Source: Arctopsyche grandis
Taxonomy: Eukaryota; Arthropoda; Insecta; Trichoptera; Hydropsychidae
Direction: 5' to 3'
Length of the DNA: 64,000 bases
Assembly (NCBI RefSeq): GCF_051622035.1
Contig: NC_135358.1
Location: forward strand, 24,122,501 to 24,186,500
Made by a program: the position numbers and the translations under genes. Below are positions 40,923 to 54,119 of the stretch, piece after piece (position 1 is the stretch's first letter; every line of letters starts with the position of its first letter). Below the pieces are notes generated by a model. It was not told where the DNA came from and made no database searches. It worked only from the letters and a program-made list of their open reading frames with translations.

Positions 40923-41708
40923 TTTTAAATATATGTAGCGAAAATCACATGTAAATGTATATATTTATATATATGTCGGAAAAATAGAAAAAAAATTTAA
41001 TTGCATATTTTATTATTACACCTTCAATAAAACATTGGTCTAATGACTAGAATCGACACTTTCTGTATGACAAGATATTGTACAAGATCAGCCGTCTTTT
41101 ATCAAAATGTTGTTATTTTATTTTGACATATTAGTTTGATCACAAAAATAATAATCCACTTGGGAAATACTGGATCATTAAAAATTACTTTTAACTATCC
41201 AATATATACTATGTATTTAATGTGCATATAATATGATGGTTGTCTAGGTGATTAATTTTTATGTATAGATACATATATATAGAAGATGTCATAATCCCTG
41301 AATATCTCATGGGCTTTACTTTATTTTAATTGATTATACATATGTGCATTTAACATTAAATCCATTTACATAAAATAAATGATTAAATTGATAGTAGAAA
41401 TTATTAAGACCTCAAAATAGTACTACAGAGCTTATAATATCCAAGACGGTGTGAGTATGATATTTAGTAATTAATTATTGACTAGTACAATATGCTCTTA
41501 TTATCACTGCCAATATAATTGAACCTGTAAATGCATTATTAATATTGGTGTAATTATCAATACATATATACTTTTTCAATTCAAGGAACTCCTCAATGTG
41601 ACTAGTTTCTTTTCATAATAAATAAGTAGTTTTACAAACATAAACATATAACAGCATATAAATAATATATGTTAAGTACATTAATATATTTTTTTATAAT
41701 TTCATGAT
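40923..41708. other. Intergenic region between UTP25 and InaF gene 1
   Basis: Converging 3' ends, AT-rich. AATAAA follows the UTP25 stop near 41028. No gene or recognisable mobile element. Confidence 0.6.
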
Positions 41709-44133
41709 TTATGTATTATTAGGTTGTTTCTCATTATCATTTTTGTCATCCGTTTCGTTCTTGTTACCAAATTCGCTTATTTCGTCTGGCGACAGGGACG
41801 GCGTTGTCTCTTGGATTGTCGTTGATGTTGATTCTTCAGTGTCGTTTAGATTTGGAATCAAGGTTTTGTTAAAAATGTTGTTCCCCAACAAACCATTGTC
41901 CGTAGATGTATTTGCTGGTGGAGATGTGGTGAAAGCCATATTTTCTACTGGATTGCTGTGTGGCTCTGTAATATCAATCAATCGTTCAATTAAAAAATTT
42001 ATGATACAAAGAATTCGCATTTATATTTATTTGCTATATATAAGTGTGAACAACAATAGGTACAAGGTGACACCTGAAAGAGCGTGATTCAAGTGGCACT
42101 TTTTTTTTAGCTCAAGTGTCCACGTTTAATTAAAGTGCTCTCGTGTATTTCCGTCACTGCTCTGATACAAAATTGCAAAATTTAAGATAAAATAATAGCA
42201 CTCAATATCAAAGTGAAAGCATTTCAGAATTAATATAAATAAAGTAGCTAGATATCTATTGCCCTCACCACGTTTACGTATTCAAGGGTAGGTATATGGA
42301 TATCAGTCATAGTTGGTCAAGCATAAAGCACTCGAAACACACTTGTGATGATATAATACATTACAGACTTATGTAACTATAGGTATTTGATAGGCATGCG
42401 GGTAAAATATTGTATAATTCACGTACATAGAAACGGAATATGATAATACAAAAAAACTTTATCATTTAATTCTTTGTGAATAGAAAATATGCATGAATTT
42501 ATGTTCTTTGTAATTATGTTAATATTCTACCTCTATGAACGTGATCTTTTGCATTTTGTGGTCAAACTTTGTCTTAAGTTAGCGTGGATTGATTGTGTGC
42601 TATTGGCGTGTTTGGGTGCTGTGTTTTGCACACATATTGTGTTATTAAAATTGCACAACAATATGATTAAAAGAGTTGTTTTATAACTGTGAGATTAATC
42701 CATACTGTGTACTATTGCATAATTCACTTTTTAAATTTGTATCAAGTCTGATTTCATAGGATATATGTACGAATTTCATCAAAAATCATTATTTACTGAT
42801 GATTTGAAATTGCATTATAATCTATTCCATGTTCCCAAAACAGTAGTGTCATCTAATTTCCTTAGCAACTGGCTTCCAACGAATAAACAAGTTTTGAATA
42901 TAGAATTTCAAGAAACACTTAAAAATCTGTAGGATAACAACTCTCCATATTCCTTTGTAATCTATCTTGTTCGAAAAATAATGTTTACTGTTGACGGTTT
43001 TTCTAAATATGTACAATACTTTCACAATTAGGGCTGCCAGATTTATTAATATCCAAAACGACACACTTTAATTGTATTTCCCCCCCCCCCCAAGCACAGA
43101 TATTACAAGAATGATAAAAAAACTTTGCAAAAAAAAGCGTAAACCTAACAAATTAAATTTAAAATCCTTCCTTTTACAAATTAGTACTTCCTTTTTTTCC
43201 AGTTTGTTTATTTATTTTAATATTAAATGAAATTAATTACATATTGAAAAAAAAATGAATTTCTCAGTCTCGCTTTTCTGGTTTTTTTATTAACCATGTA
43301 TGTGGATCTACGGTGAGATTGGGATTCGTGCATTTTTTTGCAGTTTCATAACTGCGGGGGATCGTTATTTCTGAACAATGAAAGGTCAATAAGCAGCTAT
43401 CGAAAACTGGGACATTTGGCTGTCCTGAAGAGTCCTTTTGGAACGCCGGGACAAACCTGGAATACCGGGACGCTTGGCAACCATATTCACAATAAACCAT
43501 CACTTTTATACATATGTATGGATGTATATTCTTCAAATAAGGATTCGCCATATGTAATCCAAGGTGTATAATAAAAAAAAAACATTGCTAGAAATCTTGG
43601 AATAAATTACTATCAACTATTGTATGTACATGCACAAGAAAGTGAACGTTTTTCGCTTCGACAGTATGAATCGAGCTTCTAGTTATGATACAACTCCACC
43701 GAGCATGCACGATGAATCCTCAAAGAGAGTTCGTCGCACACCAATGCTCATTTTTTACCAAATTAAGAACGGGGGTTTCTCGTCACTGGTAAAATGTGTG
43801 AAGGTGGTGTCACCTACCGTGCCTTTCTACGCAACTAGTTATTGCGTTGGTAGTTACGTTATCGCCATGATTGTAATTCGGTTCCTTTGGATGCCAGAAG
43901 AAGACATAGTACAGCGACAGCATGATGGCAGCCAGCGACACCGAGAATATGTAGATGATCACCGTCAACACCCTGACCATCTTCATGTTCTGCTTCGGCT
44001 CGTACAACCTATCCTTGGACTCATCGCCGGCGAATTTGATCTTCTCCTCGGTGGACGGTGTGGAGTGCAACTTCTCATGGAGACTGTTCTGTCGGCATGA
44101 GCCGCTGTTGCTGAGGCTCGATTTGTAGCTCAT
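41709..44133 (-). CDS. InaF-motif single-pass membrane protein 1
   Basis: Two exons, 44133-43818 and 41965-41709, joined in phase 1, give 190 aa. Residues 52-82 form the InaF motif around one membrane helix (MVRVLTVIIYIFSVSLAA, then SLYYVFFWHP). A cytoplasmic-type charged N-terminus precedes it. The C-terminal part after the junction is low-complexity, rich in Asn, Thr, Ser and Glu. In Drosophila InaF family members associate with TRP channels; whether this one does is inference. The 1.85-kb intron holds a possible DNA element at 43031-43490. The plus-strand frame opposite exon 2 is a shadow. Confidence 0.8.
43031..43490. mobile_element. Possible DNA transposon remnant in the InaF gene 1 intron
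   Basis: GGGCTGCCAG at the left and TTGGCAACC at the right form a short imperfect inverted repeat. The interior has a C run (43080-43092) and a repeated xxCCGGGAC motif near the right end. No target duplication can be confirmed. Confidence 0.35.
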
Positions 44134-45140
44134 GGTTGAATCGCACAAACACACTGTTCAGTTAACCCACTCCGACTGGGTTTGACCCCTTTGGACTTGT
44201 CCTATTTACCGCCTACGGATCGATGGGGTATGTGCAGCAGTCGCAAAATGTAACAGGTTGTCCGTTATCGTGGCACGAAATGCATGCTTCTCCCGTACCC
44301 AGCCTGGGTTTTTTCTCCTCGGTTTGTTTATTGTATCCGATCTATTTTCGACGCGCTTCTTATTAACAGTGGTCGGGCGTGGGAGATTCGACAGATTTTG
44401 TCGATTTCGTATTTATTATAAACGTGTGTCCAATTTTTATTCGCCGATCGAGACCCACTGAAGGGTGATCGGTGTCTGGCACTCTCTCTGGGCCCACACC
44501 CACCTCCCCTTAGGGACAAAATCAATAACGGGATGAAAGTGGGCTGCGCAGCTGTTCATGCATTTTGTATCATCGATGTGGAATTACATACATAGTTTTC
44601 TCTATCGATTTTATTAGTTGCCAGTTTGCAGTTGACATTTTGCCTCAGAAGTACCCATCCATAAAGATGGTCGTTTTTACAACTTTTAAATTGTTGTCAA
44701 TAATCATCTGATATAACTTACATATATTTATAAGGTCTACCAAGTTGCTTACCAAAGATTTTCCTTTTAAAGGTTGGATTGAACAAATAGAAACATTTTT
44801 GTTGCTAATTCAGTAATATTTATGATGTGGTTATTAAAAATATTCAAAAAGTAAAAACCAGATTTCTTTTTTCATTGCATTATTTCAGTCATGCTTTTCT
44901 TAAAGGTTTAAGCGAGTACCTTTTAGAATTTTTTTTAATATTCCCTGAAAATCTTTTACTTTTTACGGGGGTTTAATAGGGTTTTTAAAAAAAGTTTTCT
45001 TTCTGGCTACAAACAATTAAGAACTATATCTTTTGAAACTGACTTCCACCTTTACCTCCGTTTTCAGTATTTACTACGAGTATTTTCCCGCATTTGTCGA
45101 TGTTATGTCATAACATCGACATACATGACAGGACATTCAG
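44134..45140. other. 5' flank of InaF gene 1
   Basis: Higher-GC sequence just upstream of the ATG (about 44134-44540) probably holds the 5' UTR and promoter, followed by AT-rich sequence with no gene. A perfect 23-bp palindrome, TCGATGTTATG T CATAACATCGA, lies at 45097-45119. Confidence 0.45.
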
Positions 45141-45494
45141 GTCTCCGTATTAATGTGCGCGCGCAGAATACGGGAGGAAAAGCATGTTCCTCTTGCTCCT
45201 GTTGTATCCTGCTCGCGCAAATTAAGTGAATATGTACCGTTTACCCTGCACCCTTTTTTTTGATCTTTCGATTTTCGATTTTAGATCTTTGCCTTCCGAT
45301 ATTTGCGTTTTCGGTAATTTTACATTCCGGCCCGTGAGGTAGACCCCATGTGGGTCTACGTGACGCGACAGAATGTTAAATGACAGGAAACGCAAAGATC
45401 AAAAATCGAAAGATCTTAAGTCGAAAGATCAAAAAAAAATGGTGCATGGTAAACGGTACATACTCACTTCATTTGCGCCAGCAAGATATGTAAG
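45141..45494. repeat. Foldback element copy B (arms joined outer end to outer end)
   Basis: It holds the same two arms as the palindrome at 51560 but in the other order: loop and right arm first (45141-45346), then left arm (45352-45494). They meet at a perfect GTAGACCC / GGGTCTAC hairpin (45339-45359). Family markers are GCGCAAATTA, GGTAAACGGTAC, GAAAGATCTTAAG and GCCTTCCGATATTTGCG. Confidence 0.75.
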
Positions 45495-46061
45495 ATTTTT
45501 TTGGTTTGTAATTGCCGTTTCCAAAGCATTTTCAACTAACATTCGATTGATTAAGCCAACTTTTGTTGATTCCCATCTTCTAGATACACGAATTTTAATT
45601 GCATACATATATAAAATTCCGCTATTGGATTTCATTGACTATATTAATGTGGTAAATTATTTGTATTGGTATATTTATGTATTATGAAGTCCTCGAATGA
45701 ATGTAAGTAATTGTATATATTATATATTCCTGTTGAACAGTTATATAAATATTTCATTGTTTGTATGTACGTTGACGTCGATCATTTTCTTTCTGATGAA
45801 ATTATCTCCTAAAGAAAAATTTATCTACGAAAATTTTCCAAATATTTTAGTAAAATTTCATAGATGTCACTATTCTTTTAAGATGAAATCTTTCTGATCT
45901 CTTATAGAAATGAAATTATATATTTTTATGCACACACACTTTTTACCTCCCCACCTATTTAAAATCGATTTTTTCTGTTTGTAAACAAACAAATCAGACT
46001 TTTGACTAACACTCGGTTGTTTATTTATTCATTCGTTCTTTTCAGGTTTACAAACAGAATC

Positions 46062-46567
46062 ATGGAATTCACTATCGAATTGCCGATGAGCTGCAAGGTA
46101 AGAATCCTTTCACGATTTTCTGAAATATTTTATATTAACGGATATTAAATATGACGAAAACTTAATATGTTTGTATATATGTACATATATCTTACGTTAT
46201 TAAGTCACATATTATATTCGCTTATCGGGTTGAATTAAAAGTCAATCATATGAAAATTTATTTTTTTCACATAATCTAAAATATCAATTGTGTATTTCGA
46301 TTTTTAATAAACGTTATAATAAATCAACCGCTATCAATAAGTTTTTGATTATAGTAAGCCTTAAACTCTTTGATCGATTTTTTGTTTCATGTACATGTAC
46401 ATACATATGTAGATACAAACTTTTGATGAGCTATGGTTTTTTAACATTTTTCACTTAAAAGCGATTAAACCCAATCTGATAACCAATACTGACAGGATCA
46501 TTCAATTGAACGCTGGCTAAGCATAATTGAAAGATTCACCATGGCTCGTGGCTCCGATGTACGATAA
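46062..46567 (+). CDS. Candidate small two-exon gene, 35 aa
   Basis: A splice acceptor (TTCTTTTCAG, ends 46045) opens an exon with ATG at 46062 encoding MEFTIELPMSCK, then a clean GTAAGA donor at 46098. An acceptor at 46495 opens a second short exon in the same phase encoding 23 residues (DHSIERWLSIIERF, then basic end) with stop 46565-46567. I do not recognise the product. It might instead be the 5' end of a larger gene whose other exons I missed, or chance splice signals. The neighbouring 45495-46045 and 46568-47877 show no clear gene. Confidence 0.25.
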
Positions 46568-47877
46568 CCCAAGATATGACATTACTTCCTCAACACAAAT
46601 TCGTACACATTGGATATTTTGATTTTTAAATGCTTTTTATTATTACGAAATTATGTTCACAATACATCTTATAACTATTTTAATAGCTACTGATCTACTG
46701 ATCATTTTCTATTTTAAAATTTAATTTAATTTGGTTAGTAATCATAGTATTATATTATTCTAATGTTAATCTACCGCATAGTTGGAAAAATAGCTCAAAA
46801 ACCTATTTACAATCCTTATAAATGCTCATAATACATCTAATACATAATAATAATTAAACACTCTCTAAAGTCGATGACCTAATTTGGTTCTTTAATGTAG
46901 TGAGAACTCTTCGATAATGAGTACGTAAAGATTTTTTCGACCTCTCTAGTTTTTATGTGAAATGTCCATACTACGAACTAATCAGCGAATGCATTTCGAG
47001 CGTACAGAAGAAAATATTTATCATACTTATTAAAAATTATAAATCCCAATTTATTTAAACCGGTCACTTATAAGGATTCGATTCTTAAATCTGTTGAACG
47101 TCGATGTATTAGATTAAATTAATACACTTACGTAATTCCGTCCCACTGTGCCATCGAAACGGTCGTTACGTGTCCTTCGATTATACCTACGTAGAATCTA
47201 TCGTACTTAAATCGCGTAATGTTATTACAAATTGCGTAACGTCGCAAAAATACGTCACGAAATCAAGCACCTATAGATTAAGCCAATTTGATAAAAGTTT
47301 TCCAAATATTTTCACAATTTTCTTCGACCTTAAAATGCGCGTTAAGGTGCGTGTCGGTCGTGACAAATCGTTTCGTCTGTCATTCGTTACATATTGTGTG
47401 TGACTCAAATTGGCAACATTAGACCATGTTTGATTTAGGACCTTGTCAACTGTCCTCTCGTATATCGATAATACGTCTTCCTCCTTCCCAAATATAGAGC
47501 CAAAATTTACATATGAATAAAAAACAACGTAATAAAATAAACATGTCTGTAAACCGCACTGGAGAACTTCACAAAGAGAACACTTCAAACCAAATCTGTT
47601 GAAGTTGTTAATATATTTTATATCGCGAATTTAAGCCGCTGGGTAAAAGCAGTTATCGCTGATAATGTTTATTGTGGCAGAATGTGTAAATCCTTGGCCA
47701 ATATTTGACCAGAATAACAACACGTGCTATCAACTATTTTTGAAGTAGAGAACCAACTTTAACCCGGTCATTAAATAATATGCATTTACATGATCGTTAT
47801 TAAATAGGTGGGTATCAAAGACGTACCGCGACATTTAAATCGGGGGACTAGGTATGGAGAAAAAATATATTTAAATA

Positions 47878-48279
47878 CTAGCTGAACCCGGCATGCGTTG
47901 CAATGCCACAATAACGCATGCAATTCCCGTTCCCGTTCCCGTTTTTCGCGTTCCCGTTCCCGTTCCCGTTGCGTTCCCGTTCCCGTTTCAAGTGGAGTAA
48001 CGTCTCTTCACCTCCGTGTCGTCATAAACCAACCTGTTAACGTGTTTGCCAACAAACACATTTCCTTGACTACAAAATGGCGCTTCATACTTTCACGTCG
48101 GTAAAATCGTAATTACGAATATTATTATTAAGAGGTTTTTTCCCGTTTTTTTTTTCACAGTAAGCTTCCCGAACATGCATACAACAAATCCTGAAAGTTC
48201 CGTCGTAATCGGTTGAGTGGTTTAGGAGCCTATACGAGACAGACAGATAGACAAACACATTCAATTTTATATACATATC
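47878..48279 (-). mobile_element. Non-autonomous Helitron copy 5
   Basis: CTAG (reversed) is at 47878-47881 with the GGCATGCGTTGCAATGCC hairpin. CCCGTT repeats follow, then the GTAATCGGTTGAGTGG block and GACAGACAGA. It abuts copy 6 directly, head to tail in the same orientation. Confidence 0.75.
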
Positions 48280-48281
48280 TA

Positions 48282-48741
48282 CTAGCTGAACCCGGCATGC
48301 ATTGCAATGCCACAATAACGCATGCAATTCCCGTTCCCGTTCTCATTCCCGTTCTCGTTCCCGTTCCCGTTCCCGTTCCCGTTCCCGTTCCCATTCCCGT
48401 TCTCGTTCTCATTCCCGTTCCCATTTGTCGGAAAAACGAAGGCAGCGAACACATTTGAAATTGGTACGTAATGTATTTGTACGTTGGTAATGCGTGCGCG
48501 CAAGTCGGTTACTAACGTAAACATTTCCTTAACTACACACTGGCGCTTCATACTTTCGCGTCGATAAAATGTAATGACGAATATTATTATTATTAGGAGG
48601 TTTTTTCCCTTTTTTTTCACAGTAATCTTTTCGGACATGCATACAACAAATCCTGAAAGTTTCATCGTAATCGGTTCTTTGGTTTAGGAGCCTATTCGAG
48701 ACAGACAGACAGACATTGATTTTTATATATATAGATATAGA
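48282..48741 (-). mobile_element. Non-autonomous Helitron copy 6, best-preserved termini
   Basis: On the minus strand it begins TCTATATCTATATATATAAA (at 48741) and ends with hairpin, GGGTTCAG and CTAG (at 48282), between A and T. These are complete Helitron ends. The interior has about ten CCCGTT or CTCGTT units and no coding capacity. Confidence 0.82.
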
Positions 48742-48837
48742 TTTGAATTATAATAATTTGTGTAAAGTGATGAATATCATTTTTGTACTAACAGAAATAT
48801 CGTGGGTAACCTGCCTTCCTTAATAACATATTGTTTG

Positions 48838-48920
48838 TCTTCAAAACTTAATCTTCTGAATGATTTGTCGAAAAATCGATCGAGAATGCAACATTCCAAG
48901 GCCTCGTTATTTGTTTCCGC
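48838..48920. repeat. Unclassified dispersed repeat, inverted copy at 55350-55430
   Basis: CTTCAAAACTTAATCTT, GAATGATTTGTC, AATCGATCGAGA and AAGGCCTCGTTATT occur in the same order in the reverse complement of 55350-55430. The family is not recognised. The rest of 48742-51555 shows no supportable gene; there is a pair of 22-bp direct repeats at 50199-50220 and 50230-50251. Confidence 0.55.
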
Positions 48921-51559
48921 GCGCACTGATTTGTTCTGAATAAATCGTTTCGTGAGCCAAGTCTCTTGCCATATTTGTACTTTAATGAAAAAAAAAATAG
49001 TTCGGAATAATGTTTGATAGACACAAATTGGAATATTCTCAGTAAAAACTCAATACATACTTGAATAAATGAGTAAATTAAAAAATGTTTTGTCTTCGAC
49101 AGAACGCTTATATGTACATTACAATTCGCCAGTACAGCGAGGGGAACAAAATTCTGACAGCGAGTCCGTTCAAGCAAACGAAGTGGCGGACCATACCATA
49201 ACAATCCACAATCCACGCTAATGAAAAATATGGACAGAGATTTGAATTTATTTTAATTGAATTGTTGATATTTTTTAAATATTAGGGGACTAGCCTAATC
49301 GCTCTATTCCAACGACGCTCTATCTTGATGTTGTTCGGTCGATTTCTCAAAATATGACAATTTCCTGTTCAAAATGAATATTGTAATTTATAGTCGGGTA
49401 TTTTATCTTTCATTTGTAGTACTTTTCAGCTTTCAAATATCTCTAAGTAGTCGTCCAGTTCAAATCAAAAGTCAAAAGTACGTATTTTCACTTGGGATTT
49501 TTTCCCACTGTTAATACTATTTTATATTTAGTATTACATTTTTATTGGGATAGTGTTCTAACCACACATGTTTTTTGTTTTCGTTTAAAAGGGTTAATTG
49601 GAAGTGTGCTGGACTTTAAATCGGTAAAATTGTGAGCAAAAAGCTCGTACCAGTATTTACTCGTATTTACACGAATCATAATTGAATTAATAAGTATAAT
49701 ATATTAAATCATCTCTATATGAGAATTAAATAAAATTGCACTTAGAAAAATCATATTTCGACTATTCTTGTGGATTAATAACAAATTCTATTGATTCTAT
49801 TGATAAATGGCTTACCTCGATAAAATAAACGATTTTTTTTTATTTACTATATGTATCCTAAATGGGTGGTACAAATATTTATAAAAAAATCAAATGCTAA
49901 TTAACTTCAAAATTCAATCAAAATGGTCTGAGTAAGTTATTATTTTTTTCAATATAATAATATACAGTTCTGATGATTCGATTTCGGAATCATTCAAAGT
50001 GTCTATAATTTTTTCATTGGGTTGTTGGACTGTTTTTGAAAATTTGTCTGCACTCAAATGGGCATTTGAGTGAGGATACGGTTGTAGTCACCAAATGTTA
50101 AAACGAGAGTCTGCTCACAATATTTGGTATACAAAATGATATATGAAATATAAGTAAAAATATTTTTAATTTAAATCAAAAAACAAATTTTATATCCAAG
50201 TACCAGGGTGGCGACCTGGCTCAAAAATAAGTACCAAGGCGGTGACCTGGCCCGACTGCACCACTGGTAGTAAACAATGTGTGCCGCGAATATCAAGAGG
50301 TTGCATGGCTCTGCTCTATGGTATTGTATAATAACAATAAAAAAAAAGTTTTTTAAAAACATACCTCTTCTATAATTTGTATATAAGATTATCATTTTGA
50401 ATAAAAACACCAATATTTTTTTTTACTACCGCCATCTATGTTTAAAACTAATAAACAAACGTCAACGGTAAACGTCAAATATAATGTCGGCGGGCAAATT
50501 ACAAACGCATCTTACACGATATATTTGCACCATCTTAATGGCGGAGGCTCCATTTACTTATATTGATGACCAAAATGAGCAATATGGCAGAGTATGAAAA
50601 CGATCGGATAAGAGGCAAACTTTTTCCTGAATTGTAATCGTAAGTGAAACGTAAAGGAGGTATGTAAAAATATAATTATTTGTGTAATTTTTGGTATCGT
50701 TAGTACTTATGTACAAAGTAGTGAGTTTACCTGTAATAAAAATAAAAATAAAACTTTAATTTGGGAAATGAGATCATTTCACTTTCAAAGAAATCATCTC
50801 AAAACAATGTTTTTCAAAATATTTATGAAGTGTTATCATTGAGAAACTTTGGACAGCGTTCAGAAGAGCTTTACTTTGAGCTTATTTTCGGAATTGATTT
50901 TTTCGACTTATTTATCGAAACACTCATCTCGCAGTTCGCATTTCGCAGCTCTGGCTTTAAGTGCACCGTCAAATTTTGCGCTGAAACTAGCGTGTGATAC
51001 GCCGCGATCTCTTTCCGATCGTTCACAAGTGGTTACTGAAACGACCCGCCGCATATTTTTAGCCAAAACTATGTATCAAACTTATTAGCAAGAGGCCGAA
51101 TGCTCTCGAGTGTTTACGTTCAAATCGAATAAAATATTTGCATTGTTTCGCTCGAAACGCTTTAGAATTTAAGACGAAATTTCACCGAGTGTAATAATAA
51201 TGCTCGTTCGAGTTCCGCTTTCCGGCATTGAAAGTGCAATGCTACATTACGGTGGGCTTTACTGCTTTTTAATTTTAAAACTTTATTTCACCGCTAAAAG
51301 GCCAGGCATTTTAATTGCTAATGTCGGCTTTGAACTGTTCCGTATTGTTAGTCTTTTGAGAAGCTTCTGCTATATCTCATTCAGCTCGTAAACTTAATGC
51401 GATCTCTGTGTTTCTTTTTCTTACAAATGAATTTTAAGAATTGAGAATATTATTTTGATGCGTATATACACACATTTTCGCAATAGAAAATCGCTCACAC
51501 GTTACATTATTCAATATGTGACATATGTAAATCCATTGCAATAAGCGGTCTTCGTTTTC

Positions 51560-51957
51560 GGTCTCCATCACGGGCCCGAATGTGAAACGCCCGAAAACGC
51601 AAATATCGGAAGGCAAAGATCGAAAATCGAAAGATCTTAAGTCGAAAGATCAAAAAAAGGGTGCATGGTAAACGGTACATACTCATGAACATACTTACTT
51701 AATTTGCGCGAGCAGGATACAACAGGAACAAGAGGTACAGGCTTTTTCTCCCGTATTAATGTGCGCGCGCAGAATATGGGAGGAAAAGCCTGTTCCTCTT
51801 GTTCCTGTTGTATCCTGCTCGCGCAAATTAGGTGAGTATGTACCGTTTACCATGCACTCTTTTTTTATCTTTCGACTTAAGATCTTTCGATTTTCGATCT
51901 TTGCCTTCCGATATTTGCGTTTTCGGGCGTTTCACATTCGGGCCCGTGAGGTAGACC
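51560..51957. repeat. Foldback element copy A: nearly 400-bp palindrome
   Basis: The sequence from GGTCTCCATCACGGGCCCG reads inward almost identically from the right end. Both arms carry CGCAAATATCGGAAGGCAAA, GAAAGATCTTAAGTCGAAAG, GGTAAACGGTACATACTCA and AGGATACAACAGGAAC. They meet at a loop of about 15 nt containing GTGCGCGCGC. A small indel separates the arms near the centre. There is no coding capacity. Two other copies lie at 45141 and 56400. Confidence 0.85.
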
Positions 51958-52131
51958 CCTTCGTTTTATATCTATAGGTATACAATAAAGAAAGTAATAT
52001 TTTTCAATTTTCGTTTATGAATTATTGGATTTACGATATATTTTATACTGAAAACATTTAAGTATGGCGTCTAATTAATTGAACTTCAATTTTGACCATA
52101 TTTACTTTGATAAAAATAATTTATACTCATA

Positions 52132-52287
52132 ACTAGACTACGGATAGAGAGCGTACTTTTTCCAGGAATAGGGGCGGTTTGGCTCTATTTAGAAAGCTAG
52201 AGTGCAAAAAAAAAGGTTTGGCGAACCTTTAACAAAGCATTTACAACAATTGAACAATAAATGGCGCGCTTTGGGTCCGGAGTCTAC
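52132..52287. mobile_element. Short MITE, related copy at 59229-59371
   Basis: Ends TAGACTACGGA and TCCGGAGTCTA form an imperfect inverted repeat around a conserved core (CCAGGAAT, GGGGCGGTTTGGCTCTATTTA, AACAATTGAACAAT). It is about 156 bp, non-coding. Confidence 0.6.
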
Positions 52288-54119
52288 TCGTAACTAATAT
52301 ATCGAACGAAAGACAAATAATTTAACTCTGATTAAATGTATTCAACATAAAATAAACTATTCCAATATTCAACAAATATATTGCACATGAGAAAAAATAT
52401 TATCACTAAAACTTATTTATTTGCACTTGAAAATTACTAAATCACACGGAATTTTTTGGTACTGCCAACGTTATATTTCCAATAAAGTACGTTTGTATCC
52501 ATAGCCTTTTTTGTCTGTCAAATTGAACGTTACTTTGTTTTTTAACCTTACTTTGTTTACTAGTACATTTATATATTATAGATTAATTGATTAATTCATA
52601 TTGCATCATAGTTATGAACCATCTTCTTGAATTAACGAATTGTTATGATTCGGAAAGTAAAGAGGAAGCAAGTGAAATATTTCACAACAGACGCAAGGCA
52701 AAGATGAAACAATCTACTTATACAGTGCTTGTTTTTATTTGCGACTAAAGTAATTTTCAATTTTTTTATATTTCTGTAACTTTGTTCTCATAAAATTAGT
52801 CTAAAAACAACCACATTTTTTTTTCATCAAACAACCACATCTTTCTTCAAACATTTGATTTCCAACTGAAAACTATTGGCTTAAAAATTCATGATATTAT
52901 CTCAAAAATTGCTAAATTTAAGTGCATGATATTTAACGTATCAGTATTGGAAATAAAGTTAAAGTGTACCAAGTGAACAGTATCTAATTGTGTGTGTAAA
53001 GAAGCCGAATAAAAGTTCCGATTACTTCCGAAAAATAAATTTCAATCATATATTCCCCTTTTTTTACCAACCAAAATCTCTACAATTTACGATTTAATAT
53101 TCACTTTATTTTTAGTTGTACCATTTATTGACCTTTTGTGTTATTAATAAATACTTGTAGATTTGAATGGAACGTTTTCACGACACAAACTATAAAGAAA
53201 TGTACATATTGAAAAACTATAAGGGGAAATATACAATTTGTAAACACAGCTGAATCCTGAATACATGCGTACATATACATATGTACATATCCAATCAACA
53301 ACACTCGAAAAAACCAATTTCGTTTGTTTATGTATTTACCATTGGAATTTTGAGGAATTTATATCCTACATATGTATGTAAATACATACATATGTAGGGT
53401 ATTTGAACATGCGTTTCCATTTTATTTTCCTGAACGATTCGCTAATATACATATACAGTATAAATTTTAATATTATTTAACTCATGAACTAATGAAAGTC
53501 TCATATTACATAACTGTATAGATTTAACTACATTATATTGTATTTGTATATATTCGATATCCTATGTCAATGTTCATTTTATGTTTTCATTACATATTTT
53601 ATTCAATTTAGATTCATTTTTCATATGTAGCATTTAATCATTTTTCTTCTCGTATGTATGTACATATGTAGATAGATATGTACATACATATGTACATATG
53701 TAGGTCAAGATTTTCGTTCTGAATATCCACATCTCGGCTACGATTGTTGACACACTTCATTCATTGTTCTTCCAGTGAGTATTTATATAATTAGCAAAAA
53801 CTGATTCAAAAGAATTGCAAATGCGTTCTCGATAATATTTTCCAGTCACACACGAAAGAGAACATCATCGGTAAACTTTTTGAGCGATCAATCATACCTA
53901 TTGATGAATCACACTTTAATTTTACAGAAACTCTGAGTATTTTGACCGGATGAAAAAACTGAAATCAATATATCGTTTATCTGGAGCCAATTTATTGGTA
54001 CGATCACTTTGCAATAAAATATAAAATGCCACAAAAACAAGTTTCTAACTATATTGAAACTTACATACATATACATATGTATGTATATATTTATAATTGG
54101 AAAAAATATTTATACTCAC
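52288..54119. other. Region downstream of InaF gene 2 exon 1 (probable intron)
   Basis: AT-rich sequence with many ACATATGTATG microsatellites. The InaF gene 2 exon ends at a good donor here (minus strand, 54119), so a 3' exon should lie downstream, but I cannot identify it. Confidence 0.4.

Noticed and set aside
41704-42087. Plus-strand 127-aa frame
   Set aside because: It is the antisense of InaF gene 1 exon 2, which has a matching splice phase and fits the InaF protein.
50761-51391. Overlapping short frames as a small gene
   Set aside because: There are no splice partners, no recognisable domain, and several competing frames. It could be a 5' UTR but cannot be supported.
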